Assembly: GCA_940671915.1 (NCBI GenBank)
Contig: CALNVZ010002974.1
Coordinates: 24,069,752 to 24,133,751, forward strand
Direction: 5' to 3'
Source of the DNA: Paracentrotus lividus
Lineage: Eukaryota > Echinodermata > Echinoidea > Camarodonta > Echinidae
Length of the DNA stretch: 64,000 nucleotides
The position numbers and the translations under genes are program-made. Shown one piece after another: positions 25,101 to 39,330 of this stretch. Under the pieces are notes generated by a model, which ran no database searches, was not told the origin of the DNA, and worked only from the letters and a program-made list of their open reading frames with translations. How positions within the stretch are numbered: the stretch's first letter is position 1; the number at the start of each line of letters is the position of its first letter.

Positions 25101-26855
25101 TTTTTCTTTAATATATGCAATTTAGTCACCATTACAACCACTCCTGCAACTAATATAGGTTCCCGGTAGATAATTAAGTACTTGCAATCGAATTCAATAA
25201 TTTTCATTTCAATTTATTAGCGATACCTCTCGAAGCTATCGTTCATTCAATCTAACACAAACATCAAGCGATTTCGATTTTGAGCATTTCCTTTCGTTAT
25301 TGAGCGATCAAAATTGTTGACAGGTAATCAATTTTGTTCTTTTATTGAACTTCAAAATTCGTGCAGCCAATTTAAGAAAGACAGAAGTGGTACGATTTGA
25401 CGAATTTCAATGACGAATAACGAATACGATTGCTCATTACGTCAAATTGATTAGTATAATTTGCAATTTGGTTGCCATGTTTCTTATCTCGAGCGACCAA
25501 AATCGGATTTATATGCTGATTTTGAATCGTGATCGCATTTCGAACGACATTGGTTGCTGGAAATGTCTAATTGATTGTAGATGTTTGCTGTTTGCCCGGG
25601 CCAGATGTTGCAGGTGACCATTATAATTATAGGACACAGGGATACTGATGTTGTTTACACTATTCATAACGATGTACATTATATGGAAATATAGGTTTCT
25701 CCTACAAAATGATATAGAGCAAATATACGTTGTTCGCGAGTCATTCATGTCGATTTTTACACATAATCTATGTAGAGAAGACAGCCAAAATTGTTCATGA
25801 TAGGATTCAGAGCAAAAGAATTGCCATTGATAATAATTGCTATTATAGCAAATAATGCGGCAGTGCGACATTTTCGTGTATTTCAATAAATTGTTGAATG
25901 AATATTATGAGTGATTTGGCATTGACTACATGGAAGGTTGGCAGCCCATCAAATGAATGCTATGTTCAGTCAAATGTACTTTCAAGTCTGATCAAAAGGA
26001 TTATCATTTTCACGGTCTCCGATCTTTCCCAAATCTGACCATCGGTATTTTGAAGGGGATTATATCATTTTGAAGAACGAAAACCCCCACAATGCATGAG
26101 ACATGACCATTGTGGTTATGACTAGTAAGTATATAAGTGAGAGGCGAACAAATTAAAGTGGTTATTGTCGAGGGGATTTTGCTATATTATTTATAGTTTA
26201 CAGAACTGCTAGAAAAAAATTGCAGTGTTTTAAAGAACAGAATTTGTGAGATATGATAATTGTCAATTTAATATCGTAGTGTGTATTATTCATTTTCATT
26301 GCCTTTTAATTGGGTGATACATGTATAATTTAAGGTAGATAATTCTAATATACATTTAACTTTGATAACGATCATGATGATTCTGTTTCTCCTTTCTCCA
26401 GCACAAGACTAGTAATTTGCACGAGGTTACTACAATTCCTTTTTTTTTTCTTCAACTCATGCATCATTTTCTCTCTTCCTATGCTCGTGATATTCTAAAT
26501 TTATACCCGAGATTAAAACATGTTCTGGGCTGTAATACTTCTTTGTCCTCCTTGTCAATGTGATTTCCCCAGTTGTTATACGAACTTATACCTTAGTAAC
26601 ATCAATAGAAACAACACGGGACTAAACTAAATATAGCATTATATCGAATGGCAATTGATAGTCAGTTTTGAAGTTATTGGGCTGTGTGACTGACTCTTAA
26701 CCACGCAAATGAGGTATTAAATCGTGCATTTGTTATTATGTCCAAGAGGTTGCGAAAAAAAAACAACAATGCATCACAATTAGTGGCATAGACAGAGGAT
26801 GTTTATATGTTAACAGCCCCCTTCTTCGCAAAGAAATACAATATGTGTGGGTGTA
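22200..26855. other. Unassigned DNA upstream of the minus-strand model
   Basis: The first 200-300 bases would contain the promoter and 5' UTR of the minus-strand exon at 22199, but no clear TATA or initiator was identified. Open frames on the minus strand at 22651-22905 and 25509-25886 have neither splice sites nor recognisable domains. No other structure was seen. Confidence 0.4.
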
Positions 26856-26946
26856 TGTGTGTTAGTAGGTGGGTGTGTGTGTGTGTGTATGTGAGTGCGT
26901 GTGTGTGTGTGTTTGTGTGTGTGTGTGGGTGTGTGGGTGTGTGTGT
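26842..26946. repeat. (GT)n compound microsatellite
   Basis: GTGTGGGTGTATGTGTGTTA followed by long GTGTGTGT stretches with GGGTGT interruptions. Confidence 0.95.
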
Positions 26947-27662
26947 TCAATAACAGACCACAAAATTCCGATAAAAGTGTCCCAATAAAGTTCAAATACC
27001 AATTTTGTTAAACGTATGCCTTTTACGTTAAACAATCATCAAATTAGGCTTCATAATCGTTGAAAAGAAGATATGCATATAGTTTTGAAAGGGGATAACC
27101 AAATTATTTACTTGAAAGAAAACTGAAAAGTTTTGTGAAAGATTATGCTATTTTAAGAGCAAAAAATAACTTTCTAAACCAGAGCAACAGAATAATACCA
27201 TAATTGGGAAGAGATTAAGAATCCGACAGCAGCATTTATTAGTCTCCAATGTTCTTGAATTTTTGTTCGAGCACCGGAAAAGGCTTTTATCATTATTATA
27301 TCACTGAACATGCTGAAAATGAATTCCTTTTTATCAATTTTCGTAAGTTAAACCCCAATCCCCCGAATAAATAAATGAATGAATAAATAAAGTAAAAATA
27401 TAAAATAAACAATATGCCTAGAATACAACAAATACACTTTTTAATCAGGTTTATTATCAACTGATATTTTTGGGTTTATCACAGGGAATATCTTTTTGCA
27501 ACGCTTTTTAAAAACACAAACAACACTAAAGATTTTTTTGTTTTTAATACACAGCCCCTTTTTTATTTTACTTTTTTATTATTATTTTTTTATTTTTTTG
27601 CATTTAACTTGAAACACGATAGACTATAACATTCTGGCCTTCAGATGTTAGAGGGACATGAC

Positions 27663-27664
<2 letters not shown>

Positions 27665-27697
<33 letters not shown>
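27665..27697. repeat. Poly-T tract
   Basis: About 32 consecutive T. Confidence 0.95.
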
Positions 27698-27959
27698 CTA
27701 AATCTCATTTTGACATGGGAACACAAGTCATGTCGATCATCATTTCAAGAACATACTTGATAAACAGTAATAAACGGCAGGACCGTGACATTAAATATGC
27801 AGCATGCATGATATGATACGAGTTGGTGAAAGGCCAGTAAATAAACTAACAAGCATCCGATGACCGGGATAATCATGGGAATCATAACCGTAAAGCGTTT
27901 TTCATATTAGGTGCTATTTGATAAATCGCAAGTATGTATTATAATAGAGGGGAGGGGTA

Positions 27960-28005
<46 letters not shown>

Positions 28006-28028
28006 GGAGAGGGGAGAGAAAGAGGGAG
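27960..28028. repeat. (GA)n microsatellite
   Basis: GAGAGAGA with AAAG and GGGA interruptions. Confidence 0.95.
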
Positions 28029-28926
28029 GTGGGGCAATAAAAAGTACAAGGAGTTAATTCTATACATTTTAACACTAATCAATTCATTCGCCATTGCCGC
28101 TATCTACACTCTATCCCCCCCCCCCCATTGACACTCATTTTTTTAACCCCCCTCACCCAACCGCATCCGGTCCTGCATAAGCAAAGATAGATTTTAGATT
28201 CAAATTTTCGCTCTCTCCAAACCAGAATATAAATTTTCCTTTCTCCCCATCTCATTCAGTACACCGCCCCAACACCCTCAAAGAAAATATTGGATTTTTT
28301 TAAAACACTGAAGTCACGTTTGTATTCTGCAAAGCATGAATGTTTAAATTGCTTCGGGGTTTAACATTGAATTTAGTTGGAGTTAGGTTTAGGGTGAGGG
28401 TTAATAAAGGTAGCTCCAAGTGGATTTGAATTTGGAAACTAAATTTTATCAAACGATCAATCCTTATCGGAGCGCAAAGTTGTCATCTCTATTGAGACTT
28501 TGCTTAAGTCATCGAAAAAATGAATCAATCACCGTATAAATACGACCAAATTTACTCTTATAAAATGGGTTAATGTGCAAAGTCACAATGATGACCATGT
28601 CCATGTATTATTACGATTATGACGTTGTACGTTAATTTGATAAGCCTATACATGTGACGTAATGTTCTCGCACGTTGAACAATAATGTGGGGGGGGGGGT
28701 TAGGGGTTCTTGTCTTTGAGGTGAACTGTAGCTCTATACTCTAGCACTTTTGACGGATATTTGCACAAATTGTAGCTGAAAGACTCGGGAAGCGTAATTA
28801 AAGCGGAATTAATTCATTACTTGTTGGTGTCTCAAGAACAGTATTTCAAGATCATAATTATATACGACTTCGGTTACGTGAACTTTTGACTTTTCCTGGC
28901 TCACTTGTCCTGGCTCAAGAAGTCCG

Positions 28927-29096
28927 GTGTATGTGTGTGTGTATGTGTGTGTGTGTGTGTATGTGTGTGTGTGTGTGTGTGTGTGAGTGGGGGTATGTGC
29001 ACACGCACACACATATACACATGCACACCCACACACACCCTCACACAAACACATACTTATGCAGACCAGATCTATTCTCTCTCTCTCTCTCTCTCC
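28927..29096. repeat. (GT)n, (CA)n and (CT)n compound microsatellite
   Basis: A GTGTGTGTATGTGTGT tract turns into CACACACA words and then CTCTCTCT. The GT and CA arms are complementary, so this region can form a hairpin. Confidence 0.95.
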
Positions 29097-30544
29097 TTCT
29101 TTTCTCCATTGTATGTACATGTCTTTACATTTGATAAAACCATTTGTATGTCATATAGATCGTGTTAAGCACGCCCTTAGCTTAAACTAAATAATAATAA
29201 TAAACAAACAGACAAACAAAGAAACTTTTCTAATAACTTGAAGAAATGTGAGTAATTGGGAACACCCAAATAGGGGAAGTCCCTTACTTCATCACTAGAA
29301 AGTCCACGAGAGCCACCAAGGTTGGTTGTCCGTAAACAAGAAATGTTTCATTAAGTAGGCGGAACATAATGATACAAATACTTCCCACTTGGGATTATAT
29401 ATATTCGGGGACAGTTACACTAAATGTACATACTTAGTTTTTATACTTTGTAGGCATCTGAACCAAATAACTGAGCTATCAGCAAGGCGAAACAATATGT
29501 CACCAAGGAGAATAGAATGTGATACATTAAGACAGGTTTCCTTTAATGAGAGGTGGCCACTGAAACAGGTTTGGATGTACTTCCACGGGCATTCAGAATT
29601 GAATAACATTTTTAAGAATAATAAAAGTCTCAATACCTAGAGAAAGACTAATAATATCTCTTTCCATAATCCTGATTTCTTAATTTTACAACACTTTTAA
29701 TTCAAAAGCAAAATTACATTGCCTCTATGCCATATATTTGTCGTTAAAAGGACTTTTAAAATATAATGTAAAATTACATTACATTGACCCTCACTGTGTT
29801 TGTTACAATCTTTATATCAACCAAGTCTTCATCTCTAAAATTATTTTGCACATCATGTTGCATCGGCCAGCTAAAATTAATACCTTCTGCTAGGAGATAA
29901 TAAAGTTAATTTTCAAATTGACATAACATATGATATTATTGGTGTAACATTACATTGAAGCTAAGATGTCATGTCATTCCAAATATAGTGAACATTGATT
30001 TAATATATATATATATATATATTAAAACAATATATTTATGCAAGAAGTTCAAGACCCCACTGACGTGTTTGCGCAAATGTATGAAATATCTAAACATCCA
30101 AAATTATACATTAACGAATACGAAAACATTGTTTTCAAAAAGACAAATTCCTGTAAAGCACTACAAAATTGTAATGTAATTATGTTAATATGTCACTAAT
30201 TTAGTAATCTAATAATTGATTTTAACGACATTTTGATTTGTTGAAAAAGTGCCAACACATGTAAACTTTGAAACGCTTGTTCTAAACAGTTTCTTGTGAA
30301 GACGTCGGCCTTATTCAAATGCATTCGGCTTAGCATGGGGACTCGTGATAAGAGGGTTTTCTATTTAAAAAAAACAAATGAATAATTCTTTGTTTGATGA
30401 GTATGCATATGAATCATAAAAAATCAGGCAGGGGCTGAGCAATTGAAGCAAACACAAACATGCAATATAGGCCTAAATATCTTTAGTTACAAGAAAAATA
30501 TAATTTGCTTATACTTCCCCTGACCTCCCTACATGTATATAACT

Positions 30545-30802
30545 TCTGATTTCTTCTTTTTCTTCTTCACCCTTCACCTCTTTTTCCCTCTCTCTCTCTC
30601 TCTCTCTCTTTCTTTCTCTTTCTCTTCCTATCCCTCCCTTTGTTGATTGTATTCTTTTCTAACGTATTCTTTCTTTCCTTCTTCCTTCACTTGACTCTTC
30701 CGTCTTCTTCTCTTTTCTCCTCCCTTTTTCTTATTTTTCTTCTTCGTCTTCTTTTTCTTCTTCATTTTCTTCTTCTTTTTTTTTTTCCTTCTTCTTTTTG
30801 TC
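30545..30802. repeat. Pyrimidine-rich (TTC/TC) tract
   Basis: One strand is nearly all C/T (TCTTCTTTTTCTTCTTC). It could form triplex DNA. The lysine- or leucine-rich frames across it are repeat artefacts. Confidence 0.9.
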
Positions 30803-32713
30803 TTCTTCACAATCCCGTGTCCTCAACCTCTTGTAATCACACTCTTCATTATAATCCTCTAATATTAATCACATCCGCTCCAGAAAACATGATGATATTG
30901 ATCCAAGTCTTGCATGTATGTCCGCTGCTGCCACAAGAGCCTCGAGAGAGGGGGATTCCTTCTTACTTATTCCACAGAGACGTATCGGTAGCCCCATACA
31001 TGGTTATTCCTGTCGGTGTTTATCTAATGTATACTTATTTATAGCATCATCTGTGTTTAAAGTAACCCTTTATTCATTTTAGGTTCAGTTATAGGTTAGT
31101 ATGGTCTAATCATCCATCGTATGTGTTGATTGAGAGTTCCGTAGATACTTGTTACCACCCCCCCCCACAAAAAACCTCCAAACTGTGTCGAATAAGTTTG
31201 CTTTATAGCGCCCCCAGCCCCGCCCTCTTCTCGCCCTTGATGTACTGTTTTGACCTATAACAATAATTCTGCCAGGAAAATGGTTTAACGTTGTTTAAAA
31301 AGGTATCCTAATAGAGTGCGATATCTTGTATATTACCTGATAAATATGAAATACCGTCCCCCCCCCCTCATCACCCTAAATTATCCCAGTTCTCTGTTTA
31401 TCGTATGATTATTTTCATGATACAATGTTAACTGTATGACTGTATGGAACCTTTATTGGCAAGCTTATCTGTGAATGATCGCAATTAAGTATGTTAAAAC
31501 ACAGCATAATGGTGTATTTCGTGCCAAGTCAGTCTATCTAAATCCTCACTCAAACATAGAATTCACAATTTACTAATGAACAAGAACAATGACATATTAC
31601 CTCTGCCAATAAAACATTGTTTATATATGAGTCTAATCAATCAAAATGCACGGAAAACCGCAACATAATGAAGAACTGAAAATAATGTCCGTAAAGTATG
31701 CTTGCTCTACAAATCTTAGAATAGTGTTGCACTAGCTGATAAACTAAATACGATATTATTTTTTTTTTTTATTGTTGTTGTTGTTTTTTTCTTCACTTAA
31801 GATCAGGGGGAAAAGAAAGTGTAAGGGAATATTGATAGATCTGTCAACTAAAAGCATTGCTGAACTCATAATTTCTTGTTAAAAGTTATGTACTGAAGGT
31901 ATTATTGCATTGATTAGGTAATATCCAATTAATTTATATGCAAAACATATTTTACAGTAATAATGAATTAAGTATTTTTCTTTAAACTGAAGAATGAAAA
32001 AAAAAAAATCCAGATAGGAAAGCTCGTGAACGCCGTAAAAAAATGTTATCTCAATTCATATAAATTATACATGTCTTTGAATTGAGATTAATAGCAGAAA
32101 AGTGTTAATTTAATCCGATTTGGCAATTAATTTATCTATCCGTGTGATGATATCAAATCTACCGAGTATACACAGGGGATCATATTTTCTCGGATCCCGA
32201 AATTCGGAAGAATTAACGGCCCAGTTGCAGAAGGACCTATATATTCCTAAAAGTATAGAAGTGTCATATAACAAAACCCTTCTGGCTCTCAAAACCAATG
32301 GTTTTGTGCGGATATGACCTTCTAAAAGCCAAAATTTAGCAGTGGGTTATGCATTGGTATCTCTTACACGTGTTTAGTATTTATGAGTGTTAAAGGGCAA
32401 TCTAAAAAAAAATAGAAGTATCAATAATTTTTTTAAGAAAGGAGAAACCGGAAGATGTCTTTTTTTTCTCGAAAATCGGATAAAATAATAGGTAAAAAGA
32501 AAGTTGTGGATTTTTGGGGTCAATCTAAAAAAAAAAAAATCCCACTGTTTAACAATTCTATATGGATCAGTGCTACATTGAAAGGAAGTAAATACAAGAC
32601 GTACATTTTCAGCAAAATTACGAACATAGGCCACAATTTTGAAGGAGTGGTGACCCAAGTTCACATTGTTGGACCTCGCCCTTTCTGAGCCGTTCCTAGT
32701 ATGATGCGTTTAA

Positions 32714-32719
32714 TCTCTC

Positions 32720-32750
<31 letters not shown>

Positions 32751-32865
32751 AACTATCTCTCTCTCTCTTCTCTGTCTCTAACTATCTCTCTCTCTCTTCT
32801 CTGTCTCTAGCTATCTCTCTCTCTCTTTGTCTCTCTGTCTCTCTGTCTCTCTCTATCTCTCTTTA
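32714..32865. repeat. (TC)n compound minisatellite
   Basis: CTCTCTCT interrupted by regularly spaced GTCTCTAACTATCTCTC units, about 35 bases apart. Confidence 0.9.
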
Positions 32866-34284
32866 ATAACGTATTGCATCTGTTGAGAACTAGTACGAAA
32901 TTCACTCATAATTATTATTGAGCACAGAGTACAGAGTTCAGGACCTTCTGTCATTCTACAAACGAGTTTTCATTTTTTTTCACAGTCACTCAACCCGGGT
33001 TCTAAACATCATTACAAAGCTCTGACAAGTCTCACGAAGGCAAATTTAAATCTGGTTTCAAAACAGTCGCGTCATTCCTTTTCTTTTCTCCATTCCCCAA
33101 CAATCTGATTTTGATGCGCTTTTAATCTGAGTTTTCATCAGGCAACCAAACAGATTACGTGAAAGGATTTCAGATTCCATGTCTTTGTTAACTTCACAAA
33201 TCCCCCAGAATCATTTACGATAACATTTTGATGAATACAATTTTCCTCTGAACCATGTTGGGAGAATTACCCATTACACATTCGCCTGTATTTCATATAA
33301 TTTCCCCCTTTTTAAAGAACGCTTATAGGGTAGTAGGTTTGTCGTTAATCTTCTAAACGAATGAAATGTGGGATGAACAGCCTTTGAGCATTCCCATTAA
33401 TGGATTCATTAAGGTTGATGTTTCAATAGGTGAAACACTTAAACTTTCATCAAATCTAGATGATTATTTTTCGCTATCATGCCTTTGTATTCACGATGCA
33501 GCCTATCTATCAAATTGGTATTTGGTATCATTATACCACTAAATGTAATATTTACTTTATTTTTTAGTTCAAAATGAGCTCACATTATTTTTTTCAATAT
33601 TTCAGGAGCAACAAAAGTCATCAAGATACGCCTAACTTTAGGTCATACGTCTAAATTTACAACAATGTTTTCTCATCCACTCTCAGATATTTAGCATTGG
33701 GCAAAAGTATCTCTTTCTTCAGAAAATAAGTCTTTTCAATAACTGTTAGTTTGACTCGACCATGTTAATTATATTGCATGAAATGGGCATTGAGTATTAG
33801 CTAGTTTAAAGTTATGATATTAAGGAGACACAAACAAACCTGAATTTGCTAGACGAGAGGGAACTATACTAAAACTTGATTGGTATAATTAACGGACAAC
33901 AATTGAGTTTCCTGAATTGTTTGGGTACCGGAAGTGTGTCACACTTTCCAGTTTCTCAAGACAAGGAAGTATTCCCGCCAGTTTTGTTTCGCTCCTCCCC
34001 TTGAACGTATCGTCTGCTCATAACGAAGATTAACATTTGATCTCAGAGCTCATTCTCTGAATACATGTTTTGTTTATTAGATGCAACATTTATTGAAAAG
34101 ACATGTAACCAAATTGTTGCTATAGCTGCTGTTGTTATAGTATGAGAGTAAAACACGCCGTTCTCTCTACTATTACGTTACATTCTACAATACCTCGTCA
34201 CTTTTTATTTCTAGAAAGATAATGTAGTATTGTATTTCACCTCAATGTCATGTGGTAATTCAAACCCATGAAAGTATGTCTTTG

Positions 34285-34312
34285 CATGGATCGTAATTTT
34301 TTACGATCCATG
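34285..34312. repeat. Short perfect hairpin
   Basis: CATGGATCGTAA and its exact complement TTACGATCCATG are separated by 4 T. Confidence 0.7.
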
Positions 34313-35138
34313 GTCGTTGGAAGAAAATGGGTTGATGTGATGACGGTAATCCTAAAACAATACGTCTATTACATTCTGAAGAAAAAAAAATATAAGGTTT
34401 TTATGCAATGATGTCATGTAATATATATTACAAATTTCTCCTTTTTTTCGTAAAGTTTGTAAAAACTTATTTATTGGTAAGCTATGAACGGTTCCCGGAT
34501 ACAGCACTACCTTAGTGTTTTGTTTTGTTTTGTTTTGTTTTTTTAAATATTATTATTGATTCTTGATTCAATGCTGCTTACCGGTTTCGAACATATCTCA
34601 AATATAGTGCGGCATGATTTTGACCAAGAAAAGAAAATGTATTTTATATTCAGAGAGAACGAGGAAAGGATCAAGGGGATGAAATTAGGGGGCGAATAGG
34701 GGAAAGGGGCAACGAGGGGGTGTCATCCTCAACCCTGGATTTTAATTACCGAAGTTATTCACAAAGAATATTATTGAGGCTTCACCCTTTGAGAGATAAT
34801 GATTCATTTTGTTTCATGACTGATCATAATTTAATCTCCTCCCTGGGATTTGCGAAATATTGGGTGTTACGTTCAGGGGTTTTGTACTCCTTAATAACAC
34901 CCCCTTTGGACCCCTTCAAACATTCTCCCCTCTTGTTAAGATCTATTTTAATTAAGTCTTATTTACAAATATTATTTTTTTAAAGTTGAGATATGTTCTC
35001 TTTTTCCTGTTACATCACAATTTCCCCACCGGCTGGTTTCCCTTTTCTCATTCCTTTTTATTTTATTTATTCATTATTATTTTTTAGGTCTCCTTCTTTC
35101 TCATAAACATTATGAAGATTTCTCAGACGCTAACTATA

Positions 35139-36705
35139 CAGGCCCGTAACCAGGGGGGGGGTTCGAACGAACCCCCCCCCCCCCCCCCCCCCCCCCCGCA
35201 GGCGAGCAGGGTCCGCTTGAACAAATAAATAAATAAATAAATAAAAAAATAAAAAAATTGAAACCCCCACTTTTTGGCAGAAATGCAGCAGATACTTGAA
35301 TAGAAATACAAGAAAGGAAGATTAAAACACTTTGCTTTCAGTCCCCCTACACGTAAAATCTTTAGCTCTCGCTTCGCGCTCGCAACTTTTTATTTTGGGG
35401 ATGATAATCATGTTTTTCAGAACAAATTACGCAGGAATTACACTTAAACCATTTTGCAGGAATGTTTTCGTTTGCATTTGTGTTCTACTTTTATATTTTT
35501 AAATGATGTTATCTTCAATTTTAGGGAATTTTGTAACAGAAACAAGGCCTAGTGGTAGAGGCGGTGGAACCGGGGGGGGCAGGGGGCACAGTGACCCCGA
35601 GTTTTTCATCCACCCTAAAAGTGCCCCTATTCATGACCCCAAAATGTCCCTTTTCTAAACTAAAAAAGTGTCATCTTTATACTAAAAAGAAGCCTTTCAG
35701 AGATTTGAAAAGTCCCGTGGACAATCTCTGTTTAAAAAAAGGGCACTTTCAATACTAAAAAGGGCCCCTGGTTACTCCATTATGTCTTTTAAAACCCCAA
35801 ATTTTCAGCTCGCGCTTCGCGCTCGCGGATACTAAATAGGGTCCATAATGAACAATAAACTACAATTTTGAGCTCAAAGTTTTCTACTCGCGCCCCTTTT
35901 CTTAGCTTAAAAATGCCCTTTTTTATACTAAAAAAGAAGCCTTTCATACTCTTTTAAAGTCCCTTGGACAATTTCTTTAAAAATGTTATTTACAATACTA
36001 AAAAGTGCCCCTTTCTTTACTTCATATGTCTTTTAAAACCCGAAATTTCCCTGCTCGGTCGCTATGCGACCTCGCACTGTAAAATTAACAAACAATAAGT
36101 ATTAAAAAAAAAGGGCTGGACCCAGTGCCCTCTGCTGGAGACAAACCTTGTCAAAATTGGTGTAATTGTGTTTGGGCTAGGTTGGGAGTGGGCTAGGGGC
36201 CTGCAGCCCACAAAATATTCATAGCAAAGATTATTCATGAGCCAAGATTATTATGTATCTTCAACATGGATCCTAAAAAGAGTCTATAAGGCACAATCTT
36301 TAGCTCAAAACTTTCAGCTCGCTACAAATACTCAATAGGCTCTATAACTCCAATTTTGATCTCAAAATTTTGGGCTCGCGCTTCGCTGTCGTACTCCTTA
36401 ATATTCATTACTAAATGAACAATAAAAAATAAAAGCCATTAAGTTCCTAGCATTTTCAGCTCGCGCTGCGCGCTCGCGAATACGATAATTATAAGGTCTA
36501 TAATAGACAATTAACCCCAGTTTTTAGCTTCGTGCTCGCGGATACTAAATAGAGTCTATAATCATAATAATGCATAGTTAACTCAAAGTTTAACTCAAAA
36601 TTTTCGGCTCGCGCCTCGCTCTCGAAAAAAAAAAATTGTTGAAAAAGGTCCACTTTTTCAAATTTTGAACCCCCTCCCCCCGTAAAAATCCTAGTTACGG
36701 GCCTG
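35139..36705. mobile_element. 1.57-kb element with CAGGCCCGTAAC ends and CGCGCTTCGCGC motifs
   Basis: The left end is CAGGCCCGTAACCAGGGGGGG and the right end CCCCCCGTAAAAATCC, then TAGTTACGGGCCTG. ACTATA flanks both sides, a 6-bp target duplication. The interior carries GCTCGCGCTTCGCGCTCGC-type words at about 35370, 35808, 36375, 36460, 36526 and 36605, and repeated phrases such as AAAAAAGAAGCCTTTCA. A long C run lies at 35171-35197. No transposase is seen. The ends resemble hAT-like termini, but an 8-bp duplication would be expected for that group, so the class is uncertain. Confidence 0.75.
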
Positions 36706-37148
36706 ACTATAGCCGTGATAAACATCACATCGAATAACTTTCAATCGTTATATCCTTTCTATTGCCAGTAATAAACCTATTTAAAATGATATTGTTGGAG
36801 AGATAAATATAGGTTTAGTTTGGCATGTTAGCAACTTATTTCGTCTTTTATCATAGACTGTTATGGTTAAGATTGTTAATATTGGCATTTTCTAGGTCTG
36901 CAAACCTTTTTTAAATGTTTTTCCCTTCCCACTATCCTGCCAATGCCCTCTCTTTATTTCTATCACTCCCAATGCCAAAGCCAATCCCTGTACGTTAATA
37001 CTTGTATCAGTATCATGGAATGATAAGTGAGGATATCAGACACCTCAAGTTTTAATCTCCATGACAACGCGATTTGCGGACTCTATCAAATTCCCCCGTA
37101 ACATTAATGGTTTCATAATTTAGCTTTTATTTATTTTATGTACATCGG

Positions 37149-37204
<56 letters not shown>

Positions 37205-39048
37205 ATGAATTTATGTAAAATGATTTTAATTATTCTGCCCTTAATAAAAAATAAAAAAATGAAACAAGCGACATTTTAACGAAATTTGAGTGAATGATGT
37301 TTTCCTAATATTGTACCTATACCCTTTTGTTCTTCCAAATCAAATTTCATCATTAAACACTTATATTATTCAAAAGATAATTATATTTCATTAATGGCAG
37401 ACACGTTTTTTTTTGTTTTTTTTTTAATCTTTAACATGAAAGTTAATTTATCCCATTTGCTTCGTTTTGATAGAGTAGGGTTTGATTCATGTATTGGAAT
37501 CTCTTATGCCTTATTATAGAATGCATATAATAGAATAGAATATACATGATTTATTTAAAATAACATTAAAAAAGCAACTCACAAGCTGAAAATGTTCGAT
37601 TTACAACATGAATGATAGTATTCATTTATAAGTTTGGAAGCGCAAAATCCATCCTACAAAATTAATGCTATTTCCAAATAAAATGTAAGCCAACATTAAT
37701 TGTAATGTTGTCTTTTGTACTTTTTGCGCAAACACACAGTCAAGCAGTTAATTTTTTATGATACATGACAATATTGTTGAAAAAGGCACAAATTAGTACA
37801 AGTACAAGTACATGTATGGTTAATTAATGGTAATTATTTTATTTTGATATATTCCTTCCTTTACTTTGTAAAAATAAAAATAGGTTATATATTTTTTATA
37901 AAAAGAAACATGAGATAAAGAAGCAATACTTACAAATAAATATGCTCATATGAGAACTAGTACTGGTAGAAAATAAAGTCAAAGTATAGATAAATAATTC
38001 CAAATCATTTGCAGCAAGGTGGAATGACGATATAGATGGTCACACTGGTTCTACACTTTTAAAACAGTCTGCTTACAGACCACGGCATCAATCAATATAT
38101 TTATTAATAGTTGAATCCGGGCAAAATATGTGTCTAGATAAGGCCCTACTTCGTTGAAAAGAGTAGTAGGCCTACCGGCAAATTTGTGGAGAAAATTTGT
38201 TAGCTGAATTGCATTGTTTGTATGCAAACCAGCGTTAATTCAATGAGTCACGTCAGGGACCAAAAGATCACTTCCAAAAATACCGGCTAGTTAACCAAAT
38301 TTTTTTTTTTTTTCTTCCAATTTTGTTTTGCAGGTCGTTATTCTTGACGCAGAGGGAGCCATAGCATAAATGCAAAGCCCTTACACCTGCCGCTTCAAAT
38401 ATGTTAGTATGTGTTTTCGCGTTGATACTACGGGAGGCTTATCTAGAACGTTAGCAATAGAAAGGGCACTATTTTTCAAATACCTGCAAACCATCGTTTT
38501 CTATCTTCTTCAATAACTTTGAATAAAAGTTTCCAATGGTAACCGCACATGTACTCTTTTGGCTTATGAGACATTGTAACGTCTATTGTTGCAAGATAGA
38601 TTCAATCAGTACACAGGGCTTTGATATACAGTGCGACACAACAAAACAAAATTAATTTTGAAAGCATCTGTCTTATTGAAATGTTAGAAATTCTTGTTAT
38701 TTGGTGTTTATTTCATAATAAAGAGTCACTCTATATTCAATAATCCCAAACGTATAAGTGTGTTGCAAACGAATGACTGAGCACTTAGGTTTTTATAAAA
38801 ATCGTAAAAATTGTCTAATAGTATATTACCAAGTTTTGAGCAAAAGCAACCCTTGAATCAATTTATATTTTTAATATTTTTCCCTTATGAATATACCCAG
38901 GAGGACTGTCCTAAACAATGAATAAAAGCTCAGAAGCCAGGGTTGCTTGTGACAAAACTTGGAAGAAAGTGTGTTTCACCCTAAGTTTTCAAAAATTCAG
39001 TGCTCAGTTCATCGATGATTGAACAGGTACAAGGTGTTTGGTATTACT
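36706..39048. other. Unassigned AT-rich DNA with a TA microsatellite
   Basis: A (TA)n run lies at about 37150-37199. No coding exon is supported. Confidence 0.5.
37150..37199. repeat. (TA)n microsatellite
   Basis: About 24 TA units in a row. Confidence 0.95.
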
Positions 39049-39330
39049 GTGGTATCTCACTCCGTCGCCGCGACGGACAAAAAGTATTCTCTGATAACTT
39101 TATTCCGTCGCGGAAACGTCTCGGAGACGTCTCCGCGACAATTTTCATAAACTGTCTCAAAGTACTTTCCGCGACTCATGAAACGATTGCAGGGACTAAG
39201 GAAATGTCTCAGCAACAGTTTTCAATAACCGTCTCCAAGTAGTTTCAAAACCGTCTCAATGAGTGCTCAAATTCGTCTAAAAGTAGTTTCAAAGAAGTTT
39301 CAAAGTAGTTTCCGCGAAGTGAGATACCAC
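39049..39330. mobile_element. GAGACG-family palindromic MITE
   Basis: The ends are GTGGTATCTCACTCCG and CGCGAAGTGAGATACCAC. Internal CGTCTCGGAGACGTCTCCGC and repeated GTCTCAAAGTAGTTTC words mark it as a relative of 15398-15620. The frame at 39000-39242 lies inside it and is not a gene. Confidence 0.8.

Larger units (their letters stand above)
28029..35138. other. Gene-free stretch rich in simple repeats
   Basis: It contains a GT microsatellite (28927-28987), CA/CT tracts (28998-29096), a pyrimidine-rich tract (30545-30802), a TC compound repeat (32714-32865) and a 12-bp perfect hairpin at 34285-34312. A frame at 29389-29640 follows a plausible acceptor (CTTTGTAG at 29445-29452) but has no recognisable domain or partner exon. 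Confidence 0.45.

Noticed and set aside
25509-25886. 125-codon minus-strand open frame
   Set aside because: Rich in Cys, His and Tyr with no domain, leader or splice context. It lies in AT-rich DNA and is probably chance.
28886-29190. Several Val/Cys- or His/Thr-rich frames
   Set aside because: They are translations of GT/CA microsatellites.
29389-29640. Open segment after a plausible acceptor
   Set aside because: No homologous domain, no partner exon and no donor. Chance cannot be excluded.
30640-31044. 134-codon frame starting with Phe/Leu-rich sequence
   Set aside because: Most of it is the pyrimidine-rich TTC tract translated. The rest has no recognisable content.
32110-32688. Overlapping frames on both strands near 32.1-32.7 kb
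   Set aside because: Both strands are open over the same bases and neither has splice sites or a recognisable motif.
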